Assembly (NCBI RefSeq): GCF_018437505.1 | Contig: NZ_CP072467.1 | Location: forward strand, 2,170,001-2,234,000 | Source: Spiractinospora alimapuensis | Lineage (GTDB): Bacteria; Actinomycetota; Actinomycetes; Streptosporangiales; Streptosporangiaceae | Reading direction: 5' to 3' | DNA length: 64,000 nt | Shown: positions 44,180-55,500 of the stretch, one piece after another | How the letters are laid out: each line of letters starts with the position of its first letter | Position numbering within the stretch: the stretch's first letter is position 1 | Position numbers and translations under genes: made by a program | Notes under the pieces: generated by a model | Databases searched by the model: none | Told to the model about the DNA's origin: nothing | Seen by the model: only the letters and a program-made list of their open reading frames with translations

Positions 44180-46435
44180 CTACGCCGTGGCGCTTTCGCG
44201 AAGAACCCCGTCGAACGTCACGACCGGCATGACGCTTGGTGCCGGACTGCGCTGGTCAATGGGGATAGACGGCGGGAGCTCCTCGCCCAGAAGCAGGCCA
44301 CGCACCACCGCGCGGCGTACCCGTCGTCGTAGGTACAGAAGCGCTGCCGGAACGCCGCGCGGAGTTCCGCGGCGCGGTGGTCCCGCCACGCCCCCGACCG
44401 CACGACGTCGATGAGTCGGTCCTCGGTACGCACCACGGTTCCGGGGCTCTGCCCCGGGGGCGCCGGACGTGATGTCGACGTAGACACCCCGCGATCCGGC
44501 GTAGACGTCCCAGTCGGGCACGTATCCGATGATCGGGCGGTCGAGGTTGGCGTAGTCGAACATCACCGACGAGTAGTCAGTGATCAGCCCGTCGGCGGCC
44601 AGGCACAGCTCCTCGACGCGCGGGTGGCTCGACACGTCGCGGACCAGACCCCGCTCCTCCAGTTCGGTGATGAGTTGTTGCGGGCCGTAGGAGTAGTGCG
44701 TCCGAACGAGCAGGAGATGGTCCGGGCCGATCGCCCGGGCCACCCGCTCCAGGTCCAGCAGCGGTACGTAGCCCCTTCGGTAGTCCCGCATCGTCGGCGC
44801 GTACAACAGGACGAAGCGGTCGGACGGCAGGCCCAGCCGCGCACGGATCTCCGCCACGTCCTCGGCGGTGCTGGTGTAGTAGACGTCGTTGCGCGGGTAG
44901 CCCGAGGCGACGTTCTGGTAGCTGCCGGGGTAGACCCGCCCCCAGGTCTCTGCGGAGTGGTCGTTGGACACCAGGCTGTAGTCCCAACGGTCGACGCGCC
45001 GGAGCAGACTGTGGAAGCTCGTCCCCGCGGCCGCCGCCGGGAACTCCTGTTGGTCCAGCCCCATGTACTTCAACGGGGTGCCGTGGTGGGTCTGGATGTG
45101 TACCTGACCGGGTCGCTTGACGATACGGTTCGCGAAGTTCACGTTATTGACCAGGAACTTCGCGCGAGCCATCACTTCGGCGTAGCCCCGCGAGCCGACC
45201 GTCACCCAATCCACGCCCGACGGCACCATGTCCGCGTCGCCGTCGCGCACCACCCAGACCCCGCGCATGTCGGGGGCCAGTTCGCGCATGGCGTCGTAGA
45301 TCGCGGCGGGGTTACAGGACGGTGGCCGGTACCAGTAGGAGGCGAACACCGCGAGTTGGTCGTCCAGGGGGCGGGCACGCTGGACGGAGTAAGTCACGCC
45401 GCGGGCGACGCGACTCGAGGCTCGTCGGACCCACCGGCTCGCGGCACGCGCCTGTCGGACGCTGTCACGGCCGACGCGCAGCCCGGTGAGGCTCAGGTGG
45501 CTTCCCCGCTCGATGGCCCGATTGGTGCGTCCTGGCGTCCGCTCCGTCGTCTCCCCGTCGGCGGGTGCCAGCTCCGCGATACACGCCGCCGCGTCCCTGA
45601 GGTACTCACGCCGATGGGCCCGGGGAATCCGGTTGGAACGGATCAGACAGAAGGTGAAGTGCTCGACCATCTTTCGGTGGAGTTTCCCGCGCACCTCTTC
45701 GGACACCCCCGCGCGGTCGACGAAGGCGAACAGTTTCCGGTATTGGTCGAAGATGTCGAAGTGCTTCTTACCCGCCGACGCCGTGATGGCCCCTTCACGG
45801 CGCTGCCGATAGTTGAGGCAGGGACGCGGAAGACACATGATCTTCTTGGCGGCGACCATCGCGGCATAGGAGAAGTAAACGTCCTCATAAATTCCGGGCT
45901 CGAAACGCAACTCGATACGACGCAGAAACTCCGTCTTGTACGCCTTATTGCAAGCGATATGGAAAATCTCCACCATTTCTGGCCGTTCGTCGAGGGAGAA
46001 CGTCGACTCGTCGGTGGACCGGAGCAGCTCCTGGAACACGCTGGCGGCGACCCGACCCGTCCAGTAGGACCGCACATGGTCGAACACCAGCAGATCCGGA
46101 AACTCTCCCAGTTCGAGGCGTCGGTTGATCGCGGCGAGTGCCCCCGGCTCGTACGTGTCGTCCCCGTCCAGGAACAACACGTAGTCGCCTCGGGCCGCGT
46201 CCAGCGCGATGTTGCGCGCCAGACTCAGCCCCCCGTTCCGGGAGCGCGAGATCGTCCGGACTCGGGCGTCCGCCCGGGCGTACTCCTCGATCACCTCCGC
46301 ACTGCCGTCCGGAGAGGCGTCGTCGACGATAACCACCTCGAGGTCGGTGAATTCCTGCTGGAGAACCGAATCCAGGCAGGCACGCAGGTAACTGCGCACT
46401 CCGTACACGGGAACGACAACAGTGAATCGCGGCAC
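44180..46435 (-). CDS. bifunctional family-2 glycosyltransferase / CDP-glycerol glycerophosphotransferase
   Basis: A teichoic-acid-type enzyme of about 751 residues. The N-terminal GT-A domain has FTVVVPVYGVRSYLRACLDS, DASPDGS, and FLDGDDTYEPGA with the metal-binding Asp pair. The C-terminal TagF-like domain has HHGTPLKYMG, GYPRNDVYY, LLYAPTMRDYRRGY and TDYSSVMFDYANL. Between about 44452 and 44311 the main frame turns into Arg-rich nonsense while the next frame carries the expected sequence (TVVRTEDRLIDVV and FCTYDDGYAA). The main frame then resumes with VVRGLLLGEE. Two opposite one-base indels in G runs explain this. GTG 46435 starts the GT domain; the N-terminal flank is AT-rich. Confidence 0.82.
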   Translation of the reverse strand: MPRFTVVVPVYGVRSYLRACLDSVLQQEFTDLEVVIVDDASPDGSAEVIEEYARADARVRTISRSRNGGLSLARNIALDAARGDYVLFLDGDDTYEPGALAAINRRLELGEFPDLLVFDHVRSYWTGRVAASVFQELLRSTDESTFSLDERPEMVEIFHIACNKAYKTEFLRRIELRFEPGIYEDVYFSYAAMVAAKKIMCLPRPCLNYRQRREGAITASAGKKHFDIFDQYRKLFAFVDRAGVSEEVRGKLHRKMVEHFTFCLIRSNRIPRAHRREYLRDAAACIAELAPADGETTERTPGRTNRAIERGSHLSLTGLRVGRDSVRQARAASRWVRRASSRVARGVTYSVQRARPLDDQLAVFASYWYRPPSCNPAAIYDAMRELAPDMRGVWVVRDGDADMVPSGVDWVTVGSRGYAEVMARAKFLVNNVNFANRIVKRPGQVHIQTHHGTPLKYMGLDQQEFPAAAAGTSFHSLLRRVDRWDYSLVSNDHSAETWGRVYPGSYQNVASGYPRNDVYYTSTAEDVAEIRARLGLPSDRFVLLYAPTMRDYRRGYVPLLDLERVARAIGPDHLLLVRTHYSYGPQQLITELEERGLVRDVSSHPRVEELCLAADGLITDYSSVMFDYANLDRPIIGYVPDWDVYAGSRGVYVDITSGAPGAEPRNRGAYRGPTHRRRAVGGVAGPPRRGTPRGVPAALLYLRRRVRRAVVRGLLLGEELPPSIPIDQRSPAPSVMPVVTFDGVLRESATA

Positions 46436-46613
46436 GGCCCACCAACCCCCACCTTGCGAAAGCCCCGGAAAACCGACAGCAAAAAGCGTGCAAAACAAAC
46501 ACACACCAGAACATCGAAACTCAATTGATACTAACAAGGCCATTCTGGATTTACTGGGTTTGCCGACCTGACACACCGGACGGATGGGTACGAGTCGCCT
46601 CCGCGGCGACCTA

Positions 46614-47267
46614 CTAGTCGACGAGGCCGGCTTGGTGGGCGAAGACGGCGAGCTGTGCCCGGTCGCGGGCCTGGAGTTTGACCATGGCGCGGCTCACGTG
46701 GGTGCGCGCGGTGGCGGGACTGACGACGAGCTGTTCCGCGATCTCCTCGTTGCTGAGCCCCTCCCCCACCAGGCCCAGCACCTCCTGCTCCCGCTCGGTC
46801 AGGTCCTTGATCCGGGGATGTGGGCGGGCGCGACCGCGCCGGGTGGCGAAGTGGGCGATGACGCGTCGGGTCACCGTCGGTGAGAGCAGCGACTCGCCGG
46901 CGGCCGCGAGCCGGACCGCACGCAGCAGTTCGGCGGGTTCACCGTCCTTGATCAGGAACCCCGCCGCGCCGGCGGCGAGAGCGTCGAACACGTACTCGTC
47001 GAGCTCGAACGTGGTCAGCATGACCACCCGGGTGTCGGCCAGCGCGACGTCGGCGGCGATCTCCCGCAGGGCGCCGATCCCGTCCAGGACGGGCATACGC
47101 ACGTCCATCAGCACCACGTCGGGACGGTCCCGCCGCGCGAGGCGGACCGCCTCGGCTCCGTCCTCGGCCTCCCCGACGAGCTCCATGTCGTCCTCGGCGT
47201 CCAGCAACACGCGCAGCCCCATCCGGACCAGTGCCTGGTCGTCGGCCACGAGAACTCGGATGCTCAC
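46614..47267 (-). CDS. NarL/LuxR-type response regulator
   Basis: A 217-residue protein. The receiver domain has acidic pocket DD (residues 8-9), phospho-acceptor Asp in VVLMDVRMP, Thr in MLTTFE and Lys in FLIKDG. A LuxR HTH follows (about 150-210: LTEREQEVLGLVGEGLSNEEIAEQLVVSPATARTHV). Its GTG start overlaps the stop of the histidine kinase as GTGA. It completes a two-component system with unknown signal. Confidence 0.94.
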   Translation of the reverse strand: MSIRVLVADDQALVRMGLRVLLDAEDDMELVGEAEDGAEAVRLARRDRPDVVLMDVRMPVLDGIGALREIAADVALADTRVVMLTTFELDEYVFDALAAGAAGFLIKDGEPAELLRAVRLAAAGESLLSPTVTRRVIAHFATRRGRARPHPRIKDLTEREQEVLGLVGEGLSNEEIAEQLVVSPATARTHVSRAMVKLQARDRAQLAVFAHQAGLVD

Positions 47268-48514
47268 GTCTCCCTCTCCCCACGTTCCCGTTCCCGGTTG
47301 ACGGGTAGCTCCGCATGGACCTCGAAACCTCCCGCGGTGCGTGGGGCGGCTCGCAGCCACCCGCCAACGGCCTCGGCGCGTTCCCGCATCCCCGCCAGTC
47401 CGTTTCCGTCCCTCGGCGGTTGGGCCGGGTCGGCGAGGCCGTTGTCGGTGACGTCGACGACCAACCTCTCCGCGCCGTACCGGATGGTGACCCACACCGA
47501 CGCGTCGCCCGCGTGTCGGACCGCGTTGGTGAGCGCCTCCTGCACGATCCGGAAGGCGGCGTGGTCCACGGTGGCGGACACGTTACTCGGATCGCCCTCG
47601 ACGTCACGAGAAACGCGGCGTCCCCCTGCACGCACGGATTCCACGAGCTCGTCCAGGCGCGCGAGGCCCGCCAGTGGTGGGGCTGGGGCGTCGCCGGGCT
47701 CCGTCGCGTCGCGGAAGACGGCGAGGGTTCCCCGCAACTCGTCGAGCGCCTCCTTGCTCGTGGCACGGATCGCCTCCAACGCCACGGCCGACTGCTCGGG
47801 ACGCTTCTCGAGCACGTGCAGGGCCACGCCGGCCTGCATGTTGATGACGGAGAGGCTGTGGCCGACGACGTCGTGCACCTCCTGGGCGATACGCAGACGT
47901 TCGGAATAAGCGTGGCGGTCGAGTTCGGCGGCACGCTCCCGCCCCACGCTCTCCCTGCGGGCCCGGAGCAACATGCCGAAAGCCGCGGCCACCCCGAATC
48001 CGAAGAGCGCGCCCACCTGTCCCAGGATCGCGCCAAGGTCCGTCAACCCCAGGTAGGGCGCGGAGGCGTGACCGGCGAGAACCACGCCGACGAGCACGAC
48101 GGTCCACGGGAGGAACCGCCGGGGCGGCAGGTGGGCTCCGGCGGAGAAGGTGACGAACGCCAGCAGGAACATCATCGGCCCGTAGGGATTGCCCAGGGCC
48201 AGGAACACGAGCACGGCCACCGCACACCCCACGAACGCGACGCGGGGCGCCACCCGGCGCAGCGCCGTCGCGGAGATCGCCGCGACGATGGTCACATAGG
48301 CGCCGGCCCCCAGAGCGGACCCCTGTGGGGGAAACCCCTGACCGTCGTAGCCGGGACCGAAGGGCGGGCCACCGTGGGGCGACGCGCCGTCGAACATCGC
48401 CTGGCCACGCGTCGCCACCACGACGACCAGGCCGAGCACCAACGCCAACGAAACATCGAGCGCGAGGACCCGCCCCACGCCCGTCCGACCGCGTCCTCCC
48501 TGGTCAGTGCGCAC
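47264..48514 (-). CDS. sensor histidine kinase (HisKA_3 type)
   Basis: A 416-residue membrane kinase. About five to six hydrophobic segments lie in the first 190 residues, including a Gly/Pro-rich extracellular loop (ASPHGGPPFGPG). The dimerisation helix with the phosphoacceptor is EVHDVVGHSLSVINMQAGVAL; the HATPase domain has QEALTNAVRHA, DVTDNGL and GNGLAGMRERAEAVGG. It is coupled to the response regulator by a GTGA overlap and is divergent from the SHOCT protein gene. Confidence 0.93.
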   Translation of the reverse strand: MRTDQGGRGRTGVGRVLALDVSLALVLGLVVVVATRGQAMFDGASPHGGPPFGPGYDGQGFPPQGSALGAGAYVTIVAAISATALRRVAPRVAFVGCAVAVLVFLALGNPYGPMMFLLAFVTFSAGAHLPPRRFLPWTVVLVGVVLAGHASAPYLGLTDLGAILGQVGALFGFGVAAAFGMLLRARRESVGRERAAELDRHAYSERLRIAQEVHDVVGHSLSVINMQAGVALHVLEKRPEQSAVALEAIRATSKEALDELRGTLAVFRDATEPGDAPAPPLAGLARLDELVESVRAGGRRVSRDVEGDPSNVSATVDHAAFRIVQEALTNAVRHAGDASVWVTIRYGAERLVVDVTDNGLADPAQPPRDGNGLAGMRERAEAVGGWLRAAPRTAGGFEVHAELPVNRERERGERET

Positions 48515-48647
48515 AGTGCGACCCTAACCCGCGGGGCTCCAGCTCCACATCCGTCACAGCGCGTAGACCGCGTACGCGCCGGGACGCACCTCAAGAGCAG
48601 CGCCAGAGGCGACGCGCCGCGTAGACCCGGAGATCGATCCTGACGGC

Positions 48648-48992
48648 ATGAACACAGTGTCCGCATCACTGGCAACGGTCGCCGGCCCACCGAGTTGGGG
48701 GTCCGAGGGACCGATGTTCGCCGGCCCGATTGGAGTCCTCATGTGTCTGATCCCGCTACTCATCCTTCTCCTGGTGGCATTCTTCCTGTTCCGTCGCTTC
48801 GGCCCTCCGTCGTGGGTGCGCGACGGCGGACGCCCACACGGATTCGGCCCGAGGCAGGAGACGCCCGATGACGCCGCGCGGCGGTTGCTCGCCGAGCGGT
48901 TCGCCAAGGGAGACATCACGGTGGAGGAGTTCCTGGAGCGCGCGAGTGCCCTGAACTGGTACCCGGGCGGCGAGGGAGACAAGAAGTCGTGA
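48648..48992 (+). CDS. small membrane protein with SHOCT domain
   Basis: A 114-residue protein with one transmembrane helix (about 25-50, PIGVLMCLIPLLILLLVAFFLF) and a C-terminal SHOCT motif (about 74-103: DDAARRLLAERFAKGDITVEEFLERASAL). SHOCT tails occur on many small membrane proteins and probably mediate oligomerisation. Its stop overlaps the next gene's GTG start. It is divergent from the two-component system. Confidence 0.85.
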   Translation: MNTVSASLATVAGPPSWGSEGPMFAGPIGVLMCLIPLLILLLVAFFLFRRFGPPSWVRDGGRPHGFGPRQETPDDAARRLLAERFAKGDITVEEFLERASALNWYPGGEGDKKS

Positions 48993-49564
48993 CCGCCCAC
49001 CCCACCGGCGACCGGTCCGCGTCCCCACCCAAGGCGTGGACCGGTCGGCCAATGCCATGGTTCCGCCTGGGGCGACGCTGGCGGGCGCTCGTCGTCACGG
49101 TGCACGCGGCGAGCGGCGTCGGCTGGCTGGGAATCCACACCAGCGTGCTGGTGCTCGTGGCCACGGCCGCCTTCTCCGGCGCCGACCCCGCCGCACCGCT
49201 GACCGCCGCGGCCACGCTGGTTCGCACGCTCGTCCTGCCCGTCAGCATCCTGGCCTTGGTCACCGGGCTCCTACTCTCCCTGGGAACGCCCTGGGGATTG
49301 GCGCGTCACTATTGGGTGCTCGCGAAACTGGTCCTGACCCTCGCTCTGGTCCTGGGGAGCAACCTCAGCATCGGACCACAGGTGGTGGCGATCGCCCACG
49401 CGGCGTCGACCCCCGGTGTGGAGCTGGCCCCGGTGGACGTGACCCGGACGGCGATCGCCCTGGCCCTGTCCGGCGTGGTGCTGCTGACCGTGACGGTGCT
49501 ATCCACCACGAAGCCGTTCGGGCGCGTCGCGCGTCGCCGAACCGCCGGCGGCCACGCACGATGA
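48989..49564 (+). CDS. four-helix integral membrane protein
   Basis: A 191-residue protein with four transmembrane helices (about 31-56, 67-93, 102-124, 144-168), conserved-looking HAASGVGWLGIH and HYWVLAKLVLTL. The His residues near the first and third helices resemble DUF2269/DUF2214-type small membrane proteins, though I cannot name the family firmly. The GTG start overlaps the preceding stop (GTGA), so it is in an operon with the SHOCT gene. Confidence 0.78.
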   Translation: MTAHPTGDRSASPPKAWTGRPMPWFRLGRRWRALVVTVHAASGVGWLGIHTSVLVLVATAAFSGADPAAPLTAAATLVRTLVLPVSILALVTGLLLSLGTPWGLARHYWVLAKLVLTLALVLGSNLSIGPQVVAIAHAASTPGVELAPVDVTRTAIALALSGVVLLTVTVLSTTKPFGRVARRRTAGGHAR

Positions 49565-49633
49565 ACTAACACTCACATCACGCGGCGCCCGGCTACTACC
49601 GGCGGCATCGGCCACACGCTAGCGTTGTGCGCC

Positions 49634-50440
49634 ATGGCTGCCTTTGACGACGACCTGCGCCTCGCCCACGTCCTGGCGGACGCGGCCGACGACCTCTCCT
49701 CCCGCCGCTTTCGCGCCCTTGACCTTCACGTCGACACCAAACCCGACCTGACGCCGGTCAGCGAAGCGGACCGAAACGTGGAGGAGGCCCTACGCAGCAC
49801 ACTCGACCGGGCCCGTCCGCGCGACGCCGTGCTCGGGGAGGAGTACGGCAAGACCGGGAACAGTCACCGGTGCTGGGTCATCGACCCCATCGACGGGACC
49901 AAGAACTACATCCGTGGCGTGCCCGTATGGGCCAGCCTCATCGCGTTGTTGGACGGCAACGACCCCGTCGTCGGCGTCGTCTCCGCCCCCGCCCTGAACC
50001 GTCGTTGGTGGGCCCAACTGGGCGGCGGAGCCTGGACGGGGCGCAGCCTCACGAAGGCGACCCGCTGCCAGGTGTCCGGCGTGAGCGACCTCGGGGACGC
50101 CTCCCTGTCCTTCTCCTCCCTCACCGGGTGGGAAGAACGCAACCGATTGGACCCGTTTCTCGGTCTCACCCGCAAGGTGTGGCGGACCCGCGCCTACGGT
50201 GACTTCTGGTCCCACGTCATGGTCGCCGAGGGCGCGGTGGACATCGCCGCCGAACCAGAGCTCTCCCTGTGGGACGCGGCGCCACTGCCCATCATCCTCA
50301 GCGAGGCCGGCGGACGAGCGACCAACCTGAGCGGCCGCGACTTCGAGGACGGTGGCCCCTTGGTATGCACCAACGGCGCCCTCCACGACGCGGTGTTGCT
50401 GCAACTCAACGGCGGCCCCACACCGGTCCAGGACCGTTGA
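49634..50440 (+). CDS. hisN: inositol-monophosphatase-family phosphatase, probably histidinol-phosphatase
   Basis: A 268-residue Mg-dependent phosphatase. Metal-site motifs are all present: LGEEYG, WVIDPIDGTKNYIRGVPVWASLI, and LSLWDAAPLPIILSEAGG near the C-terminus. The YGDFWSHVMVAEG segment and DLTPVSEADRNVE start fit actinobacterial HisN, which dephosphorylates histidinol phosphate in histidine synthesis. ATG 49634 is preferred over a TTG three codons upstream. No other his genes are nearby, as is usual for hisN. Confidence 0.88.
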   Translation: MAAFDDDLRLAHVLADAADDLSSRRFRALDLHVDTKPDLTPVSEADRNVEEALRSTLDRARPRDAVLGEEYGKTGNSHRCWVIDPIDGTKNYIRGVPVWASLIALLDGNDPVVGVVSAPALNRRWWAQLGGGAWTGRSLTKATRCQVSGVSDLGDASLSFSSLTGWEERNRLDPFLGLTRKVWRTRAYGDFWSHVMVAEGAVDIAAEPELSLWDAAPLPIILSEAGGRATNLSGRDFEDGGPLVCTNGALHDAVLLQLNGGPTPVQDR

Positions 50441-50611
50441 CGGGGTCGTGACACGCTCCCGGTGAGAGGCACTCGTCAGTACCCGAGTTCACCGCCTCCA
50501 CTCGACTCGAGCAAAGAAACTCCCACGTTGGTGTCGAGAACCCGCGGTCGGCTCCGTCCCTGGGGATGAATGCGACCACGACGGGTCGCACCAGAACGGA
50601 GGGCAACCACA

Positions 50612-51019
50612 ATGGCCAAGTACCTGCTGCTCAAGCACTACCGAGGCGCACCGGCCCCGGTGAACGACGTGCCCATGGACCAGTGGACGCCAGACGAGAT
50701 CTCCGCCCACGTGCGGTACATGGAGGACTTCGCGGAACGGCTGCGCGAGACCGGAGAGTACGTCGAGAGCCAGGCCCTCGCCGCGGAGGGCACGTTCGTC
50801 CGCTACGACGGCGAAGGGCGGCCACCCGTCACCGACGGGCCGTTCGCCGAGACCAAGGACCTCATCGCCGGTTGGATGGTGATCGATGTCGACACCTACG
50901 AACGCGCGCTGGAACTGGCCGGCGAACTCTCGGCCGCCCCGGGTGCTGGTGGCGAGCCGATCCACGAGTGGCTCGAGCTGCGCCCGTTCATGGGGGCGCC
51001 CCCGACGATCCCGGAGTGA
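50612..51019 (+). CDS. YCII/DGPF-domain protein, partner of ECF sigma factor
   Basis: A 135-residue protein with YLLLKHYRG at the start, YMEDFAERLRETGEYVESQAL, and the family hallmark VTDGPFAETKDLIAGWMVIDV. DGPF proteins are encoded beside ECF42 sigma factors, although their biochemical role is not settled. I chose ATG 50612, six codons into the region after GGAGGGCAACCACA. The sigma gene follows after six bases. Confidence 0.9.
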   Translation: MAKYLLLKHYRGAPAPVNDVPMDQWTPDEISAHVRYMEDFAERLRETGEYVESQALAAEGTFVRYDGEGRPPVTDGPFAETKDLIAGWMVIDVDTYERALELAGELSAAPGAGGEPIHEWLELRPFMGAPPTIPE

Positions 51020-51025
51020 TTCCGC

Positions 51026-52159
<1,134 letters not shown>

Positions 52160-52295
52160 GAGGTGCAGGCGGTTCACCACCGCGCCTCGGGAAGGTCCAA
52201 CGCCACCACCCGCCCCGGACGGCTCCCCAGCGGGCGGGAACCCTCTCGATCCCCCATGACGCCCCGTCTTGCCGTCGAACCGCTGTCACACGCAC

Positions 52296-52331
52296 GAGGC
52301 CTGGTTCGTGATCGGTCTCGAACCAGGCCTC
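52296..52331 (+). terminator. terminator-like hairpin after the ECF42 gene
   Basis: GAGGCCTGGTTCG (52296-52308) pairs perfectly with 52319-52331 around a 10-base loop, giving a 13-bp stem. It lies 136 bases downstream of the sigma factor stop. There is no U-tract on the plus strand. Confidence 0.6.
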
Positions 52332-52374
52332 GACGCGGTGAACTGCGGACCGCTCCTTGGACGACGCAAAAGAA

Positions 52375-52405
52375 GATGGGCCTAGTCGTTGCGACTAGGC
52401 CCATC
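52375..52405 (-). terminator. intrinsic terminator of initiator tRNA gene
   Basis: A perfect 14-bp stem (GATGGGCCTAGTCG with its complement) with a 3-base loop is followed on the minus strand by TTCTTTTG. It lies ten bases downstream of the tRNA 3' end, so it terminates the tRNA-fMet transcript. Confidence 0.85.
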
Positions 52406-52414
52406 TGAATCTCG

Positions 52415-52488
<74 letters not shown>

Positions 52489-52575
52489 TCGGTGTGTGTC
52501 TTTACTTTAGCGTGCCGGACCGTTGAGTACCAAATCGAGCGGGGCCGGCCGGGTGCGCCGGCCGGCCCCTGAGGG

Positions 52576-55500
52576 TTACTCCTCGGTTGCCTCGTCCTCG
52601 GTGGCTCCGCCGTCGGATGCTTCGGCGGCGCGTTCGAGGGCGTCCTGGAGGCGTTCCATGGCCTCTCCGTAGGCGGCGAAGTCGCCGTCCTGGAGAGCCT
52701 GGTCGCCTTCCTCGTAGGCGTCGGCGGCGTCGGCGAGGGCGTCCTCGACGGTCTCGTCGCCGCCCGTGTCCTCCTCCTCGGTCCCCGCTTCACCGTCGGG
52801 AACCTCCTCGAGCGGCCCGTCTCCCTCGTCGAAGAGGTTGTTCAGGGCGTCCTGGAGGTTGTTGCCCACGGCGACGTCCTCACCGAACCCGACGAGGACC
52901 TGCTGCAGCAGCGGGTACGACGCCTGGTCGCCGCCCTCCGCCTGCACGTAGACCGGTTCCACGTACAGCAGCCCGCCCGCGAACGGCAGGGTGAGCAAGT
53001 TACCGAAGGTGACGTTGGCGCCCTGTTCCAGCGGCAGCAGGACGTCTCGGACGGACTCGTCGGCCTGCATCTGGTTCTGCATCTGACCGGGACCCTGGAT
53101 GGCGGTCCCTCCGGGCAGTTGCAGGATGCGTATCTGGCCGTAGTGCTCCGACGAGGGCTCGTTGTCCACCGCCATGAACGAGGCGAGGTTCTCTCGGCCT
53201 CGAGGCACGTAGGAGGACGTCATGGAGAAGCTGGGCTCGTCGTCGCCCGGGAAGTGCAGCGTCTGCCGATACGGCGGCACCGGGACGTCGTTGTCGGTCG
53301 TCGGGTCGTTGGGGACCTCCCAGAAGTCCTGACCACCGTAGAACTCGTCGGCGTCCTGGATGTGGTACCGCTCCAGGGTCTCCCGCTGGACCTTGAACAT
53401 GTCCTCGGGATACCGCAGGTGGTCGGCCAGCTCGTCGCTGATCTCGTCCTTGGGCGTGATGGCGTCCGGGAAGGCCGACTGCCACGTGTCCAGGACCGGG
53501 TCCTCCTCATCCCACTCGTAGAGGGTGACGGTGCCGTCGTAGGCGTCGACCGTCGCCTTCACCGAGTTCCGGATGTAGTTGATGTCGTTCCGCGGTTGCG
53601 TCTCGAGCTGCTGCGTTCCCTCGTTGACGGCGTCCGCGGTCGCGGTGTCCAGGTCGATCGGCGTGGAGTAGGGAATGTTGGACGACGTGGTGTAGGCGTC
53701 CACGATCCACTGGATCCGGCCGTCGACCACCGCGGGATACGGTGCGGTGTCCACCGTGAGGAACGGGGCCACCTTCTCGACCCGCTCCAACGGGTCCCGG
53801 TTGTACAGGATCCGGGACTCGGCGTGGATCTCCCGGTTGAGCAGGATGTCCGGCTCGCTGTACTTCACGGCGTACAGGATGCGGTCGAGGAAGTTGTTCA
53901 ACTGGACGCCGCCCTCACCGTCGTAACGGTTGGTCGCCTGTCCACCTTCCTCGTCCTCGGTGAAGCCGTCGCCCTCGCCCTCGCCGCCCTCTTCGGCGCC
54001 TTCGTCGGCGGGTTGCTCGTCGGCCGGAGCCTCGTCGGCCTCGTCCGCGCCGTCGGCGGCCGTCAGGGCCTCGGACTGCTCCGGCGCCGTCGACTCGTCG
54101 GCCTCCTGGTTGGCGGCCTCCTCGTCACCGGTCTCCAACCCCTCGACGTCGACATCCTCACTGGTGGTGATGTCGCTCTCGCCGGTGTCGAGCGGGTAGT
54201 CGTACTCCTCCTCCGCGTCGACGATGACGTACTCGGCGCCCTCACGGCCGTAGTAGATCCGGGGCTCGTACTCCCCCGTGACCTCCTGCAGGTCGCCCCG
54301 CGGCGGGATGTCGTACTCGGTGTAGACGGGACGGCCGTCGGTGTCCACCTGGTTACCGGCGGCTGCCACGAACCCGAAGCCGTGGGTGTAGATCATGTGC
54401 CGCGTCAGCCAGTTGTCCTGGCCTTCGGGCGGACCGTCGAGTTCACGCGCGGCGATGATGGTGTCCACCATGGTGCCGTCGGGCATCTCGTAGCGGTCGA
54501 CGTCCAACCGTTCGGGGAACTGGTAGAAACCACGCACCTGCTGGGTCTGCTGGAACGTCCGCGACACGACGTTGGGGTCGACCAGCCGGACGCTCGGAAT
54601 CGTCGCGGCCTCCTCCGCCAACTGGCTCGGGTTGAGCTCCGTCTCGGCGTCGTAGCTGATGACGTCGGTGTCGTCGATATCGTAGGCGTATCTTGTCGCC
54701 TCGATATTGTTCTGGATGTACTCCCGTTCCATCTGCTGCTCGTTCGGGTTCACCTGGAACTGCTGAACGATCGCGGGCCACACCGTACCGATGAGCACGT
54801 GCGCGAGCACCAGCAGACCAAGGCTGGTCAGCGGCACCATCGCGTTGCGGAAGTAGATGTTGGCGAAGAACAGCACCGCGCAGAAGATCGAGATGATCAC
54901 CAGGATGGTGCGTGCGGGCAGGACCGCGGCCATGTCCGTGTGGTGAGGGCCGAAGGTGTAGCCCCGGTCGGAGAAGGCGAGCCCGTACCGGTCCAGCCAG
55001 TATCCGGCGGCGCGCAGCAGCACGAACACACCGAGCATCACCGACATGTGAACGCGGGCGGCGACCGTGGCGCGCTGTCCCGGTGTCTGCAGCCGGATGC
55101 TGCCGTAGAGGTAGTGCGTGACCACCGCGGCGATGAAGCCGATGATGACGGCCGCGGAGAGGTACCCGAGGATCGTCTCCAGGAACGGGTAGCTGAACGC
55201 GAAGAACGACAGGTCCATGTTGAACGCTTCGTCTTCGAGTCCGAACGGCGTGCTGTTGAAGTACAGCAGGTACGCCTGCCATTCGGCGCTCGCCGAGATG
55301 CCCGCGAGGACCCCCAGGAAAGCGACGATCAGCCAGAAGACGAGCCGCTTGCGCGTCTGGATCGTCGTACGGTACCGGTCGAGACCCTGCTGCTCGGGGC
55401 TGTAGGGCGGGTTGACGACACGGTGGCGGTACGCCATGTAGATGTTGACGCCGACCACGGCGCCCATCAGGAGCGCGCCGATGACGAACATGATCAGCCG

